DNA from: a virus
IMG/VR virus record: IMGVR_UViG_3300017735_000070
Location: 1-29,089 of that record
Length of the DNA stretch: 29,089 nt
Reading direction: 5' to 3' (one strand)
Below are positions 8,537 to 15,868 of this stretch, piece after piece. Each line of letters begins with the position of its first letter. Within the stretch, counting starts at the first letter, position 1. Under the pieces are notes generated by a model that ran no database searches, was not told the DNA's origin, and worked only from the letters and a program-made list of their open reading frames with translations. The translations under genes and the position numbers were made by a program.

Positions 8537-10770
8537 ATTATTAACTCCGCGATTATTCCATTGACCTGCATAGTAAGCGGATCATCTTGTTCAATTGTAA
8601 CCTGTGGGTCACGACTATAACCCAGAGAGCGAAACTCTTTTTTACCAGTAAATCCAGAGGCCATCGTTGGCGTTCTGCTGTTTACCTTAACTGAGTTTGC
8701 GTTCTTTAAGTCTAAAACAATGTTAGTAATCCCTCTTCCGCTACCAGTTGCAGGGCCATTGCCTATAGCAGCATCAATAGGATTTGTTATTATCTGAGCT
8801 GTAAACTTCTTGCCTACATAAGCATGGGTATAGCTTTCTGAAGCATGTGCAGTAAGGTCAACCTTATTACTTCCATTTACAGTAAACGAACCAAGCGAAT
8901 ACTGAGTGGAGCTTTTAATCGCTATTACATCAACAGAATCACCAGAAGAATATACAGCGCTTACATCAACAAGGTTTGTTGATACTGCACCATAAAGCCA
9001 GAAGTCTAAGCCCACCTCAGTGTCAAACTCACATAGCTTTAAGTTACCACCTGAATCATAGACATTAGCAAACAAGCGATCCTCAATGCTGCAAACCGAT
9101 CCAAATGTGCCATTGGCTACTACCCTAGTCCATGATGCTCTCTTCTCCGCTCTGTTTGAGGAGAACAATGCAAGGTCGCCATTGTTAAGAGTTAAGGCAG
9201 CATATGAATCTGGAAGGCCAAAGCCGCTATGAACAACAGCTAAATACTTTGGGCTATCTATTAAGTGAGAAGCAATTGTTGAAATAGCTGTAGCTGTATA
9301 GGCTTCCTCTGTGTCAGTGTAGATATACTCCCGAATAATCCTACCATTATTCTGCACAAAGATCGTTGCGCCATCTATTGACATAGGCTCAACGTGTTCG
9401 ACCCCATATGGTGTCTGCTTTCTTATCTGTGCGTTGGTCGGCGTAATGGCTTGATTAAGGTAAGTTGGAATATAAAGCTCATTAGATGCAGTGAAGACTT
9501 GCAAGTCTCTGTTTGAAACAAGATACCTTATTTCATTAACATCACCTGTTGCAGCTACCATAGAGATAGAATCTGTATCTGCTGCATCGCCTACGTCAAA
9601 GTTAAAGAACTCGCCAATCTGTGACATCCAAATGTTATCTGGCTCTGCTATCGTGCCGCCAAAGCAAAGGCGGTTCTCGTGAAACTCAACAGCCGCAGGG
9701 TAGCCTCTCTTAGCCGACCAAGCTTGCTCATCCCAATCTGCTCTAGGCGCATGAGTTACAACAGTCACCTGACCGCCGCCATCTTCAGCAGAGGAAGCAG
9801 CGCCACCCGCAGTAAAGGTAAATGTGTTTTCGTCGATAATGCCGCTTACAGTTCTAGCCCCATTTAAGTTGCCAGTATTAATACCGCCAGTTGCTGAAGC
9901 ACCAGAAAAAGTAATGGATTCACTACCTGCGAAACCATGCTCAATCATTGTAACTTCTACAGTTGTGCTTCCATCAATAGTGCGAAATGGATTTAAAATA
10001 GACAGGCGCGTTGATAGTTCGTCAACAACATTACCTGTTGCCTGAGTTGCAGACTGAACACTGGTTATTGTAACCTCATTGCCGCTATACCTAACCACTA
10101 CGCCGACATGCAGAGAGTCAGCGTAGTTACCACCAGACTGACTTCCTGTTGTATCCCAATACGAAGCGCTTGTCGTTAAGGTTATCCCTGTTCCAGTTGT
10201 AGCGCTAGGATCAAGCGTTACGCCATGACCTTGGAACTTGGAGTAAGGTTGGAACGTATTGCTGTTATCTGCTCTTTTGTCAAAGCTAAATGTAGAAACT
10301 TCAAATGCAGTAAGGCTTGTGCGTGTTAGCATCCTTGGCGCAAAGAGTGGATGGCAGATAAACATAACATCGCCATACTGCGATGTGGTGTATTCTTTTA
10401 AATAATCCTGATCGAAGGGAAGCGCTGCGCTACTTGTGTCTGCTGTTATAGTAGCGACAAGGCTTACTGTACCATCTGTTAAAAGGCGAAAACATCTTAC
10501 TTTCTGGTGCTCTACCGAAATAATGTATTCTTCATTTTCATCAAAAACAAAAGGAAACAAATGTGACTGCTCTTTAGTAGAATCATTTAAGCTATAATTA
10601 TAAATATGCTTTAAGCCATAGCGCTTTTTGACAGACCCCTCTGCCATAACAACCATGTTCTGTAGGCTTTGTGCTGACGCATTGTAGACAGCAGTGTCAG
10701 TTCTCATAATAAGAGAGTCACTTACTTCGCCATACTGAAAGCTGCTAATTGGTACTCTGATCTTTTGCAT
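8533..10770 (-). CDS. Tail nozzle / tail tubular protein B-like
   Basis: A 745-residue protein. The start MQKIRVPISSFQYGEVSDSL, then RTDTAVYNASAQSLQNMVV and EGSVKKRYGLKHI, is the hallmark of the podovirus tail nozzle (stabilisation or tail tube B) family: an N-terminal segment with GEVS and a beta-propeller-like body containing WMSQIGEFFNFD. T7 gp12 fills this place, closing the tail tip below the adaptor ring. Beta-strand-rich, Thr/Ser/Gly-rich repeats lie at about residues 255-340 (SITFSGASATGGINTGN). It begins directly on the stop of the tail tube A gene. Confidence is high from motif, size and order together. Confidence 0.9.
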   Translation of the reverse strand: MQKIRVPISSFQYGEVSDSLIMRTDTAVYNASAQSLQNMVVMAEGSVKKRYGLKHIYNYSLNDSTKEQSHLFPFVFDENEEYIISVEHQKVRCFRLLTDGTVSLVATITADTSSAALPFDQDYLKEYTTSQYGDVMFICHPLFAPRMLTRTSLTAFEVSTFSFDKRADNSNTFQPYSKFQGHGVTLDPSATTGTGITLTTSASYWDTTGSQSGGNYADSLHVGVVVRYSGNEVTITSVQSATQATGNVVDELSTRLSILNPFRTIDGSTTVEVTMIEHGFAGSESITFSGASATGGINTGNLNGARTVSGIIDENTFTFTAGGAASSAEDGGGQVTVVTHAPRADWDEQAWSAKRGYPAAVEFHENRLCFGGTIAEPDNIWMSQIGEFFNFDVGDAADTDSISMVAATGDVNEIRYLVSNRDLQVFTASNELYIPTYLNQAITPTNAQIRKQTPYGVEHVEPMSIDGATIFVQNNGRIIREYIYTDTEEAYTATAISTIASHLIDSPKYLAVVHSGFGLPDSYAALTLNNGDLALFSSNRAEKRASWTRVVANGTFGSVCSIEDRLFANVYDSGGNLKLCEFDTEVGLDFWLYGAVSTNLVDVSAVYSSGDSVDVIAIKSSTQYSLGSFTVNGSNKVDLTAHASESYTHAYVGKKFTAQIITNPIDAAIGNGPATGSGRGITNIVLDLKNANSVKVNSRTPTMASGFTGKKEFRSLGYSRDPQVTIEQDDPLTMQVNGIIAELII

Positions 10771-11354
10771 TAGCTGCGCCTTTCAGTAATAAACCTCGAA
10801 GTGTTTAGTTTGCGCGTTGTTTGTTGCTGCGAGTCAATGTTTCTAGCCTTCATAAACAATGAGGCTGCTTTCTGCTCCATCAAGCTAGCTAACTGCGCAT
10901 CTTTAGCTATTGATATTGCAAAGGATGCAGCAAGCGAAAACTGAATTGGTGTTGTAAAGTAAGAAGGCCAATTGGATTCAGCTTCACGCTCAACATAGTC
11001 CAAGACTACAGTGTCTGATGAGGTCGCATTGCAGAATATTTTGTTACCATAAATATCGTATTTAATCGGAGCGTCATTAATGGTTGCTCCTATTACTGTA
11101 ATGCAGGAAGAGGGTATATGGTAAGCAGACTCAAACTTGCCCTTGGGCGCTGTTGCTAACCGTGTAAGGTTAAATTGTGTAGTTGCAAAACGCCATCTAA
11201 AAGAAGCAAACGATGTACGAACGATGTCTTCATAAAGAGCGTTTGCAACTTTTGCCTCTACTGTATTAGCAGTAAAGTCAGTAATGGCATCTGCGCCAAT
11301 AAGATATAAAGCGTTGGTTGCAACTTCTATTGCGGAATCTGCTACTTTTGGCAT
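10770..11354 (-). CDS. Tail tubular protein A-like adaptor
   Basis: A 194-residue protein matching the podovirus adaptor (T7 gp11 type), which forms a ring under the portal and joins it to the nozzle. Visible pattern: N-terminal helix EVATNALYLIGADAITDF, then VANALYEDIVRTSFASFRWRF with the conserved Trp-Arg-Phe, a beta region around YHIPSSCITVIGATIND, and a C-terminal helix AASFAISIAKDAQLASLMEQ. It sits right upstream of the nozzle gene. The start codon lies only seven bases after a strong GC hairpin at 11362-11379 and lacks a free Shine-Dalgarno sequence, which may lower its expression relative to capsid. Confidence 0.85.
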   Translation of the reverse strand: MPKVADSAIEVATNALYLIGADAITDFTANTVEAKVANALYEDIVRTSFASFRWRFATTQFNLTRLATAPKGKFESAYHIPSSCITVIGATINDAPIKYDIYGNKIFCNATSSDTVVLDYVEREAESNWPSYFTTPIQFSLAASFAISIAKDAQLASLMEQKAASLFMKARNIDSQQQTTRKLNTSRFITERRS

Positions 11355-11361
11355 GGCAGTA

Positions 11362-11379
11362 TGGGGGCCAAAGCCCCCA
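11362..11379 (-). terminator. GC-rich hairpin between capsid block and tail block
   Basis: Minus strand reads TGGGGGC-TTTG-GCCCCCA, a perfect 7-bp stem with a 4-base loop. There is no U-tract after it, so full termination is doubtful; attenuation or RNA processing is possible. The placement matches that of the terminator after the capsid gene in T7-like phages. Confidence 0.5.
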
Positions 11380-11387
11380 CCCCTTTA

Positions 11388-11651
11388 TTAATCGCCGTCT
11401 GTTTCAACGACAGCAGTGCCGTTTGAAACATCGACTACAGTGCCAGTGTTCGAGAGAACATTAACAAAGTTGGTTGATGGAACATTAGTGTCACAAACAA
11501 TAATTAGGTCACGAACAGCTAGCATATTTGCTGCACTGTTAAAGTAACCTTCTGTGTTTACAGTCGCAATTGCGTCTGCGCTTGTGTACATCCACAAACT
11601 TCCGTTTGAGTCACCACCAATTCGAGCTAGTCCACTTGCTGCATAAGCCAT
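11388..11651 (-). CDS. Small capsid-associated protein, possible head decoration
   Basis: An 87-residue acidic protein immediately after the major capsid gene. It begins MAYAASGLARIGGDSNGSLW and contains a predicted beta-rich core (GYFNSAANMLAVRDLIIVCD) and an acidic end (VVETDGD). I recall short proteins with the same opening and the VVDVSNGTAV segment lying directly after the capsid gene in other podoviruses, annotated hypothetical. Position and likely high co-expression with capsid suggest a cement or decoration protein, but no motif proves it. The Shine-Dalgarno sequence (AAGGAGAG upstream of ATG) is strong, in line with high expression. Confidence 0.75.
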   Translation of the reverse strand: MAYAASGLARIGGDSNGSLWMYTSADAIATVNTEGYFNSAANMLAVRDLIIVCDTNVPSTNFVNVLSNTGTVVDVSNGTAVVETDGD

Positions 11652-11663
11652 GTTTTACTCTCC

Positions 11664-12473
11664 TTAGTTATTGTCGAGGACTTCATAGACGCCATCATCG
11701 TCAATAACGACAGCCCCCATTGACATCATCGAGGTTGCGAGGTGTGAGACTTTTTCTGCAACATAGTTGACCTCAGTTTGAACATCAGCATTGATGCCAA
11801 GGCCAACAGCGTTTGTGTGGTAAGCAAAGTTTTTGCCACCTGCAACCGCAGACGTTGAGAATATTTTAAAGCCCAAGAACTCCTTCATGGTGATACCACC
11901 CGCGAACGGCAGGTTCTGATCGCCAACAAAGTCAGAAGATGCAAACTCTGTAATGTTATACAGATCAGCAAATCCCGCAGGAGACATTGCCAAGAAACGC
12001 TGTCCGTCCTCTGGCATGTCAGCATTACCAACAGTCTCAAAGAGAGAAAGCAGATCAGCCTTTGCCAAAGCAGAGCCAGTGTCGTGGATTTGAGTTGAGT
12101 TAGCACCTGCATCAAGAGCAGTTGTTAGAATCTCATCTGTCTTACGACCAAGCGCAGCAGCAGCAGATTGAGCTACAGCTTGACGCTCGTTGATGTTGAT
12201 TTTCAACTCGTCTAGTTTATCAATGTACTCTGGTGCATAGTAGTCAGCCATAGTGACTTCGACGTTTGTATGCGCCAATTCCATTGGGGTTACGTTGCCG
12301 TTACGAGATTTCGTATTGGCTGTGCCTTTTCCGATTACTTGGAAACGAGCAGTTGAACCAGTCACATTAGTAGAGCGAACAGTGTTCCGTAGTTTAGAAC
12401 CCATACGCTGATACGCCATGTGAACTTCGGTTTCAAACTGCTTGATAAAGGCTTGGTCAATTGTATTAGCCAT
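11664..12473 (-). CDS. Major capsid protein
   Basis: A protein of 269 residues counted from the ATG at 12473. A GTG six bases upstream is in frame but lies too close to the AGGACT site, so the ATG is chosen. It begins MANTIDQAFIKQFETEVHMA and carries TARFQVIGKGTANTKSRNG, YYAPEYIDKLDELKININER and a P-domain-like MSPAGFADLYNI segment, a pattern of HK97-fold capsid proteins of BPP-1-like and marine podoviruses (the Phage_capsid_2 type, named from memory). It is short for an HK97 fold, as usual in phages with a separate scaffold. It lies after scaffold and GNAT-like genes; a late motif at 12608 and a leader inverted repeat precede it. Confidence 0.9.
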   Translation of the reverse strand: MANTIDQAFIKQFETEVHMAYQRMGSKLRNTVRSTNVTGSTARFQVIGKGTANTKSRNGNVTPMELAHTNVEVTMADYYAPEYIDKLDELKININERQAVAQSAAAALGRKTDEILTTALDAGANSTQIHDTGSALAKADLLSLFETVGNADMPEDGQRFLAMSPAGFADLYNITEFASSDFVGDQNLPFAGGITMKEFLGFKIFSTSAVAGGKNFAYHTNAVGLGINADVQTEVNYVAEKVSHLATSMMSMGAVVIDDDGVYEVLDNN

Positions 12474-12486
12474 TTTCACAGTCCTA

Positions 12487-12531
12487 ATTGAAGTTACGGT
12501 TTACAACGGGTGTCCACTCTCGCACTTCAAT
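12487..12531 (-). promoter_or_regulatory. Inverted repeat in the capsid mRNA leader
   Basis: Arms ATTGAAGT (12487-12494) and ACTTCAAT (12524-12531) are perfectly complementary over 8 bp with a 29-base loop. The element ends 13 bases before the capsid ATG, just upstream of its ribosome site. It may protect or regulate the capsid message. Confidence 0.45.
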
Positions 12532-12552
12532 AAGGGTATCCTTTCGGGCCTT

Positions 12553-13038
12553 TCAGTGCATTATGGGCCGTAATGAGCTATCGTAAACATTCTTTTTGTT
12601 CGGATTGCAACGCACAAATTCAACATACTTGTTTTCTCCTAGCACTGAAGTGCCAACAGGTTCAAAGCCAAGCCAAGCTGCCCACTGCAATATTCCTTCA
12701 TAATCGGCTAGAATAGTCATAGTCATATTGGGCTGAGTCTTGTCAAAGAAGTTAACCAACATCCTTGATCCACGCGCTAGCATAGTGAAGTTTTCTTTTA
12801 TTTTATTTGAGAACATGCAGAACATTTGAGGAAAGTCTTGATCTTCAGTAAAGAACAGACCTCCAACAGCTATAAAGCTTTCGCCTTCTCGCCTTACAAG
12901 ATAGCACTCAGATGTTTCGTACATTTCAATAATAGCTTGCTCAACGTCAGTGTGACCTAAGATGGCAAGCTCTCTTTTATTTTCTTTACTCAAGTTGGCA
13001 ACGACTTCATCAACATGACGTAAGGTAAAAGGGGTCAT
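12553..13038 (-). CDS. GNAT-like internal protein (T7 gp13/6.7-like position)
   Basis: A protein of 161 residues from the ATG at 13038. The open frame extends to 13152, but this would overlap the scaffold gene by 89 bases, while the ATG at 13038 lies 25 bases after the scaffold stop behind a G-rich site. It resembles phage acyltransferase-fold proteins: FTLRHVDEVVANLSKEN, a central IAVGGLFF strand, and a late ILQWAAWLGFEPVGTSV segment typical of the GNAT C-terminus. T7 has a related internal-core protein. The acetyl-CoA loop (R/Q-x-x-G-x-G/A) is not clear, so catalytic activity is doubtful. A late-promoter-like motif lies inside its 3' end, upstream of the capsid gene. Confidence 0.75.
   Translation of the reverse strand: MTPFTLRHVDEVVANLSKENKRELAILGHTDVEQAIIEMYETSECYLVRREGESFIAVGGLFFTEDQDFPQMFCMFSNKIKENFTMLARGSRMLVNFFDKTQPNMTMTILADYEGILQWAAWLGFEPVGTSVLGENKYVEFVRCNPNKKNVYDSSLRPIMH
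12608..12621 (-). promoter_or_regulatory. Late promoter-like motif, copy d (capsid)
   Basis: Minus strand reads GAATTTGTGCGTTG, one or two bases off the consensus. It lies inside the end of the GNAT-like gene, about 135 bases upstream of the major capsid start and in the same orientation, the place of the strong capsid promoter in T7-like phages. Confidence 0.5.
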
Positions 13039-13063
13039 GTAATAACGCCCCCTTTTTAGAATC

Positions 13064-13795
13064 TTAACCTCTGTTTGGGTAAAGGGCTTGGAATCCTTCG
13101 GTGACTTGCTTGATGAAGTGAGGGTCGCGGTCTTTATGGTATCTTGGGTCATTCATCATCTCCCTTAAATCGGCCTCACTTTGACCTGCGCTCGGCTGCG
13201 TTTCGCCTGTAAACGATCCGTCTTTCATTGCTTCCATCACGGCTTCAAGAGCAAGGATTCCTTCGTGGCTTTCGCACATACGTTCTATTGCAGGAATTGC
13301 TTGCTCTGGAAAAAACTTATCAGCAAACATAGACGCTGCTTGTATGCGATCATTTGCGTTTTCGCCTAGCTTTGCAGCCTCACTTTCAAGGTCTGGCTGT
13401 GCATTACCTACAGCTTGAGAGTACATTTCAATGCCCTTGCTAAATTCCTCTTGAGAAAAACCATTTTCAAAAGAATGTTCAGCCCACCATTGCAAAAGTT
13501 CATTATCTACAGCAGACTCTTGGTCAATAATTTCTGGCAATTGATAATCACCTGCTGACTCTGGCCTCTCGCTAAAGGCTTCGGTTTGAATCTCTTCGAT
13601 GATCTTAGATCGAATGTCTTCATCTTTTGCGCCAAGCTTTGACTCTAGCTCCTTATATGCTTTAGCTAAGTCTTCACCTGTGCTGTATTTTTCGGGCAAC
13701 CACTCAGGTCGTTGTGGTTGACTGTCCTCTGCTACAACAAAGTCACGCTCTTCTGTTGGCGCTTCTACGGCTGCTTCGGCTACTGTCTCGTTCAT
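13064..13795 (-). CDS. Capsid scaffolding / head assembly protein
   Basis: A 243-residue, strongly acidic protein just upstream of the capsid gene. The opening is Glu/Ala/Pro-rich and disordered, followed by PEWLPEKYSTGEDLAKAYKE, a very common motif in podovirus scaffolding proteins. The middle is helical (SFENGFSQEEFSKGIEMYSQ) and the end is basic (YHKDRDPHFIKQVTEGFQAL), like the capsid-binding end of other scaffolds. It directs procapsid assembly and is then released. It starts in an ATGA overlap with the Bbp19-like gene. No protease domain is visible. Confidence 0.85.
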   Translation of the reverse strand: MNETVAEAAVEAPTEERDFVVAEDSQPQRPEWLPEKYSTGEDLAKAYKELESKLGAKDEDIRSKIIEEIQTEAFSERPESAGDYQLPEIIDQESAVDNELLQWWAEHSFENGFSQEEFSKGIEMYSQAVGNAQPDLESEAAKLGENANDRIQAASMFADKFFPEQAIPAIERMCESHEGILALEAVMEAMKDGSFTGETQPSAGQSEADLREMMNDPRYHKDRDPHFIKQVTEGFQALYPNRG

Positions 13796-14052
13796 TTGTT
13801 CTTACTCCTGTGCGAATGTGAGATACGTTGCTCAATAAGGCCAACGAGATAACGCTGACCTTCTATATGTCGCAACTCTTCTGTAGTCACATTAGGCCCA
13901 TTAACCATTTCGATTGTAATGGAGCGCAGATAACGCAGGACTTCCTGTCCTGTGGGCGAACTAAATACATGAGCAATATTGTGGCTTACCTCTACATCTT
14001 TAGCAGAAGCTCTTTGTATTCCGTCGATCCCAATATTAACCTTGTTCGGCAA
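13792..14052 (-). CDS. Bbp19-like phage protein
   Basis: An 86-residue protein with PTGQEVLRYLRSITIEMVNG followed by HIEGQRYLVGLIEQRI. This is the pattern of the Bbp19 family first named in Bordetella phage BPP-1 and found between portal and scaffold in many podoviruses; function unknown. The open frame starts at TTG 14052 within the portal 3' end, with GGGAC upstream; no ATG is available before residue 49, so TTG is the best start. Both ends overlap neighbours, indicating coupling. Recognition rests on the GxEVLxYLRSIT..GQR.LV.LIE pattern. Confidence 0.8.
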   Translation of the reverse strand: MPNKVNIGIDGIQRASAKDVEVSHNIAHVFSSPTGQEVLRYLRSITIEMVNGPNVTTEELRHIEGQRYLVGLIEQRISHSHRSKNK

Positions 14053-15577
14053 CCATCTGTCCCTGTTGTTGTTGCTGCTGCGCCATTTGCTGCGCTAATG
14101 CAGCTATTTGTTTACGCTGTTCTTCATCACGAATCAAGCTCTCAGGCACACCAAATTTCTTAGCTAAGTGAATTGCTGTCTGTTCACCGTCAATTAGAAG
14201 CTGCAACATCTCAGGGCCAAACGTGCCGCCAACCAACTCTAGGAATCTTGCTACACTAGAAATATCCTGATTAGATTGAGCTTGGGCTAGTGGAGATACA
14301 GAGCGAACTTTAACCTCTCTCCCATTGACTATTGGAACTTCAATGCGCCCTTGCTTCTTAAGGATGTAAATTACACGCTGCAATACTGGCTGAACTAGCT
14401 CTGCTTGTAGTCTGCCAAAGGCTGCGCCCATTCTGCGAGACAGGTCTGCCATGCGTTCTGCAACCTCTGTAGCAGTTGCAGGTGTAGTATCAGGCTTGCC
14501 AAGCATATCATTATACAGTGCAGTCTTAATGTTGTGCCGCATATCGCTAAGAACAAGCTGCGCAACGTCAAACTTACCTGCTGCTTGGATAGGTTGAAGG
14601 CCAGTTGATCCCATAGCTTTCGGTATGATTGTGCCGGGAACTAAATTTATCGTGTCAGGGTTGATTACACCATCATCTTCCATCTGATATATGCCAGAGA
14701 TCGACATCTGTGCGTTCTCAAGGATTAACTGGATGGTGAGATTCGTTGTCTTAATTGAAGACAGCGCATTAAGTAATGGGCCTCGTCCATAAATCTCACC
14801 CGCACACTTAGACCAACGGAAACAAATAAACGGATTAGAGCCAAGCCCCTTCATTTCATTCGTATATAAGCAGGTGTTTGTTGTCAGGCAGATTGCATAT
14901 TGAAGGAAAGCATCTTCGTTTTTCTTGGAGTAATCTCTGCAAACAACTTCAAGAACAGTTGTTTCACGATTAGCCCCCATCATTGCTTGCACCTTCGGGC
15001 TGAACTTTCCCTTGGGGTACATAATAGAAAGGTGATCGAACTTAACCTTCTTGCGCTCACGGTAAACGTGGTCAATCTTATCGTCGGGGCCAGTGTCTAG
15101 CACTACATGAGGAAGCGGTATTGCTGAGAAGTTTACTGGATTTACTGCATCGCCCTCTTCTACGCACAACACACCAGTCCCGACAGCCAAGTCCATAAAA
15201 GATTCATGCACCTCTTGGCTAAAGTTCGAGTTCTGTAAAACCTCAAAAACATATTCAGTTACTTCATCTAACTGATTATCTATGCTTTCTCTTTCACTTT
15301 TAGGTACTTCACTACCTGCCATCAAGTCAGCCCATCGCGCAAAGTTAGGAACTATACCCGACTGCAAACGGCTAGCAAACTCTTGAACTCCAACTACAGC
15401 AGTCTCGTCAAAGATTTTGTCATCCCTGCGCTGACCTGCTTCTTCATAATAGAATGATTCTCGTTGGGGCAGCGCATATTCATAACACTCCTCAAAAAGA
15501 GAAACCCAGTTCTCACGAAAAGCTTTAGCTTTGTTGTACTTTTCAATGTACTGTTTTGCAATTATATCGTCAGCCAT
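14036..15577 (-). CDS. Portal protein (head-tail connector)
   Basis: A 513-residue protein of the T7-like connector family. Visible landmarks: helical start with IEKYNKAKAFRENWVSLFEE; FDETAVVGVQEFASRLQSGI; MDLAVGTGVLCVEEG (residues 128-142); EIYGRGPLLNALSSIKT (261-277); and the diagnostic PATATEVAERMADLSRRMGA (366-385) before QPVLQRVIYILKKQGR. The C-terminus is Gln-rich (AQQMAQQQQQQGQ), as is common for the barrel end. It forms the dodecameric DNA gate at the capsid vertex and docks the terminase. It begins on the stop of the small MCFG protein. Confidence 0.93.
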   Translation of the reverse strand: MADDIIAKQYIEKYNKAKAFRENWVSLFEECYEYALPQRESFYYEEAGQRRDDKIFDETAVVGVQEFASRLQSGIVPNFARWADLMAGSEVPKSERESIDNQLDEVTEYVFEVLQNSNFSQEVHESFMDLAVGTGVLCVEEGDAVNPVNFSAIPLPHVVLDTGPDDKIDHVYRERKKVKFDHLSIMYPKGKFSPKVQAMMGANRETTVLEVVCRDYSKKNEDAFLQYAICLTTNTCLYTNEMKGLGSNPFICFRWSKCAGEIYGRGPLLNALSSIKTTNLTIQLILENAQMSISGIYQMEDDGVINPDTINLVPGTIIPKAMGSTGLQPIQAAGKFDVAQLVLSDMRHNIKTALYNDMLGKPDTTPATATEVAERMADLSRRMGAAFGRLQAELVQPVLQRVIYILKKQGRIEVPIVNGREVKVRSVSPLAQAQSNQDISSVARFLELVGGTFGPEMLQLLIDGEQTAIHLAKKFGVPESLIRDEEQRKQIAALAQQMAQQQQQQGQMVAEQG

Positions 15578-15804
15578 TAGAGAAACCTACCTAAGAACCC
15601 TTGACCACCTGCCCTCATAAGCGATCTGCGACCCGCACCGCCACGCATACCGCCTCGGCGCTCAGTGCTTGACTCAATAGCTTCTTGGATGTCTTCGCGC
15701 TTTTGAGTAGCGGATACTTCTTTTACTTTTTGCTCCGCTGCATCTGCCTCAACACGCTGTTCAGCAGCAGCTTTCTTCTCTTCCTTTGAAGGCCCAAAAC
15801 ACAT
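15577..15804 (-). CDS. Small conserved protein preceding portal (MCFG type)
   Basis: A 75-residue charged protein. It starts MCFGPSKEEKKAAAEQRVEA, continues as a coiled Glu/Lys/Ala helix, and ends with an Arg/Gly-rich stretch (RRGGMRGGAGRRSLMRAGG) and a terminal FLGRFL. Short proteins opening MCFG and ending in GRRSL...GFL.RFL lie next to the portal in many podoviruses and I know of no tested function; their position suggests a head or neck role. An AAAGGAG site precedes the ATG, and a late-promoter-like motif lies 50 bases upstream. Confidence 0.75.
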   Translation of the reverse strand: MCFGPSKEEKKAAAEQRVEADAAEQKVKEVSATQKREDIQEAIESSTERRGGMRGGAGRRSLMRAGGQGFLGRFL

Positions 15805-15854
15805 AACGCGCTCCTTTATTTTTTACATTCGTAACCATAGAACAAGATAAATCA

Positions 15855-15868
15855 CAATGCACAAACTA
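15855..15868 (-). promoter_or_regulatory. Late promoter-like motif, copy b (portal block)
   Basis: Minus strand reads TAGTTTGTGCATTG. It overlaps the stop codon of the large terminase and precedes the MCFG/portal genes by about 50 bases. Confidence 0.55.

Noticed and set aside
9348-9361. Further TTTGTGCA match to the late motif in the nozzle gene
   Set aside because: Only eight core bases match, it is deep inside a coding region and no gene block starts downstream nearby.
13039-13152. Longer start for the GNAT-like gene
   Set aside because: It would overlap the scaffold gene by 89 bases; the ATG at 13038 follows the scaffold stop and has a G-rich site.
1-15577. Diversity-generating retroelement, expected because of BPP-1-like genes
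   Set aside because: No reverse transcriptase frame, template/variable repeat pair or Mtd-like lectin domain was seen in the window.
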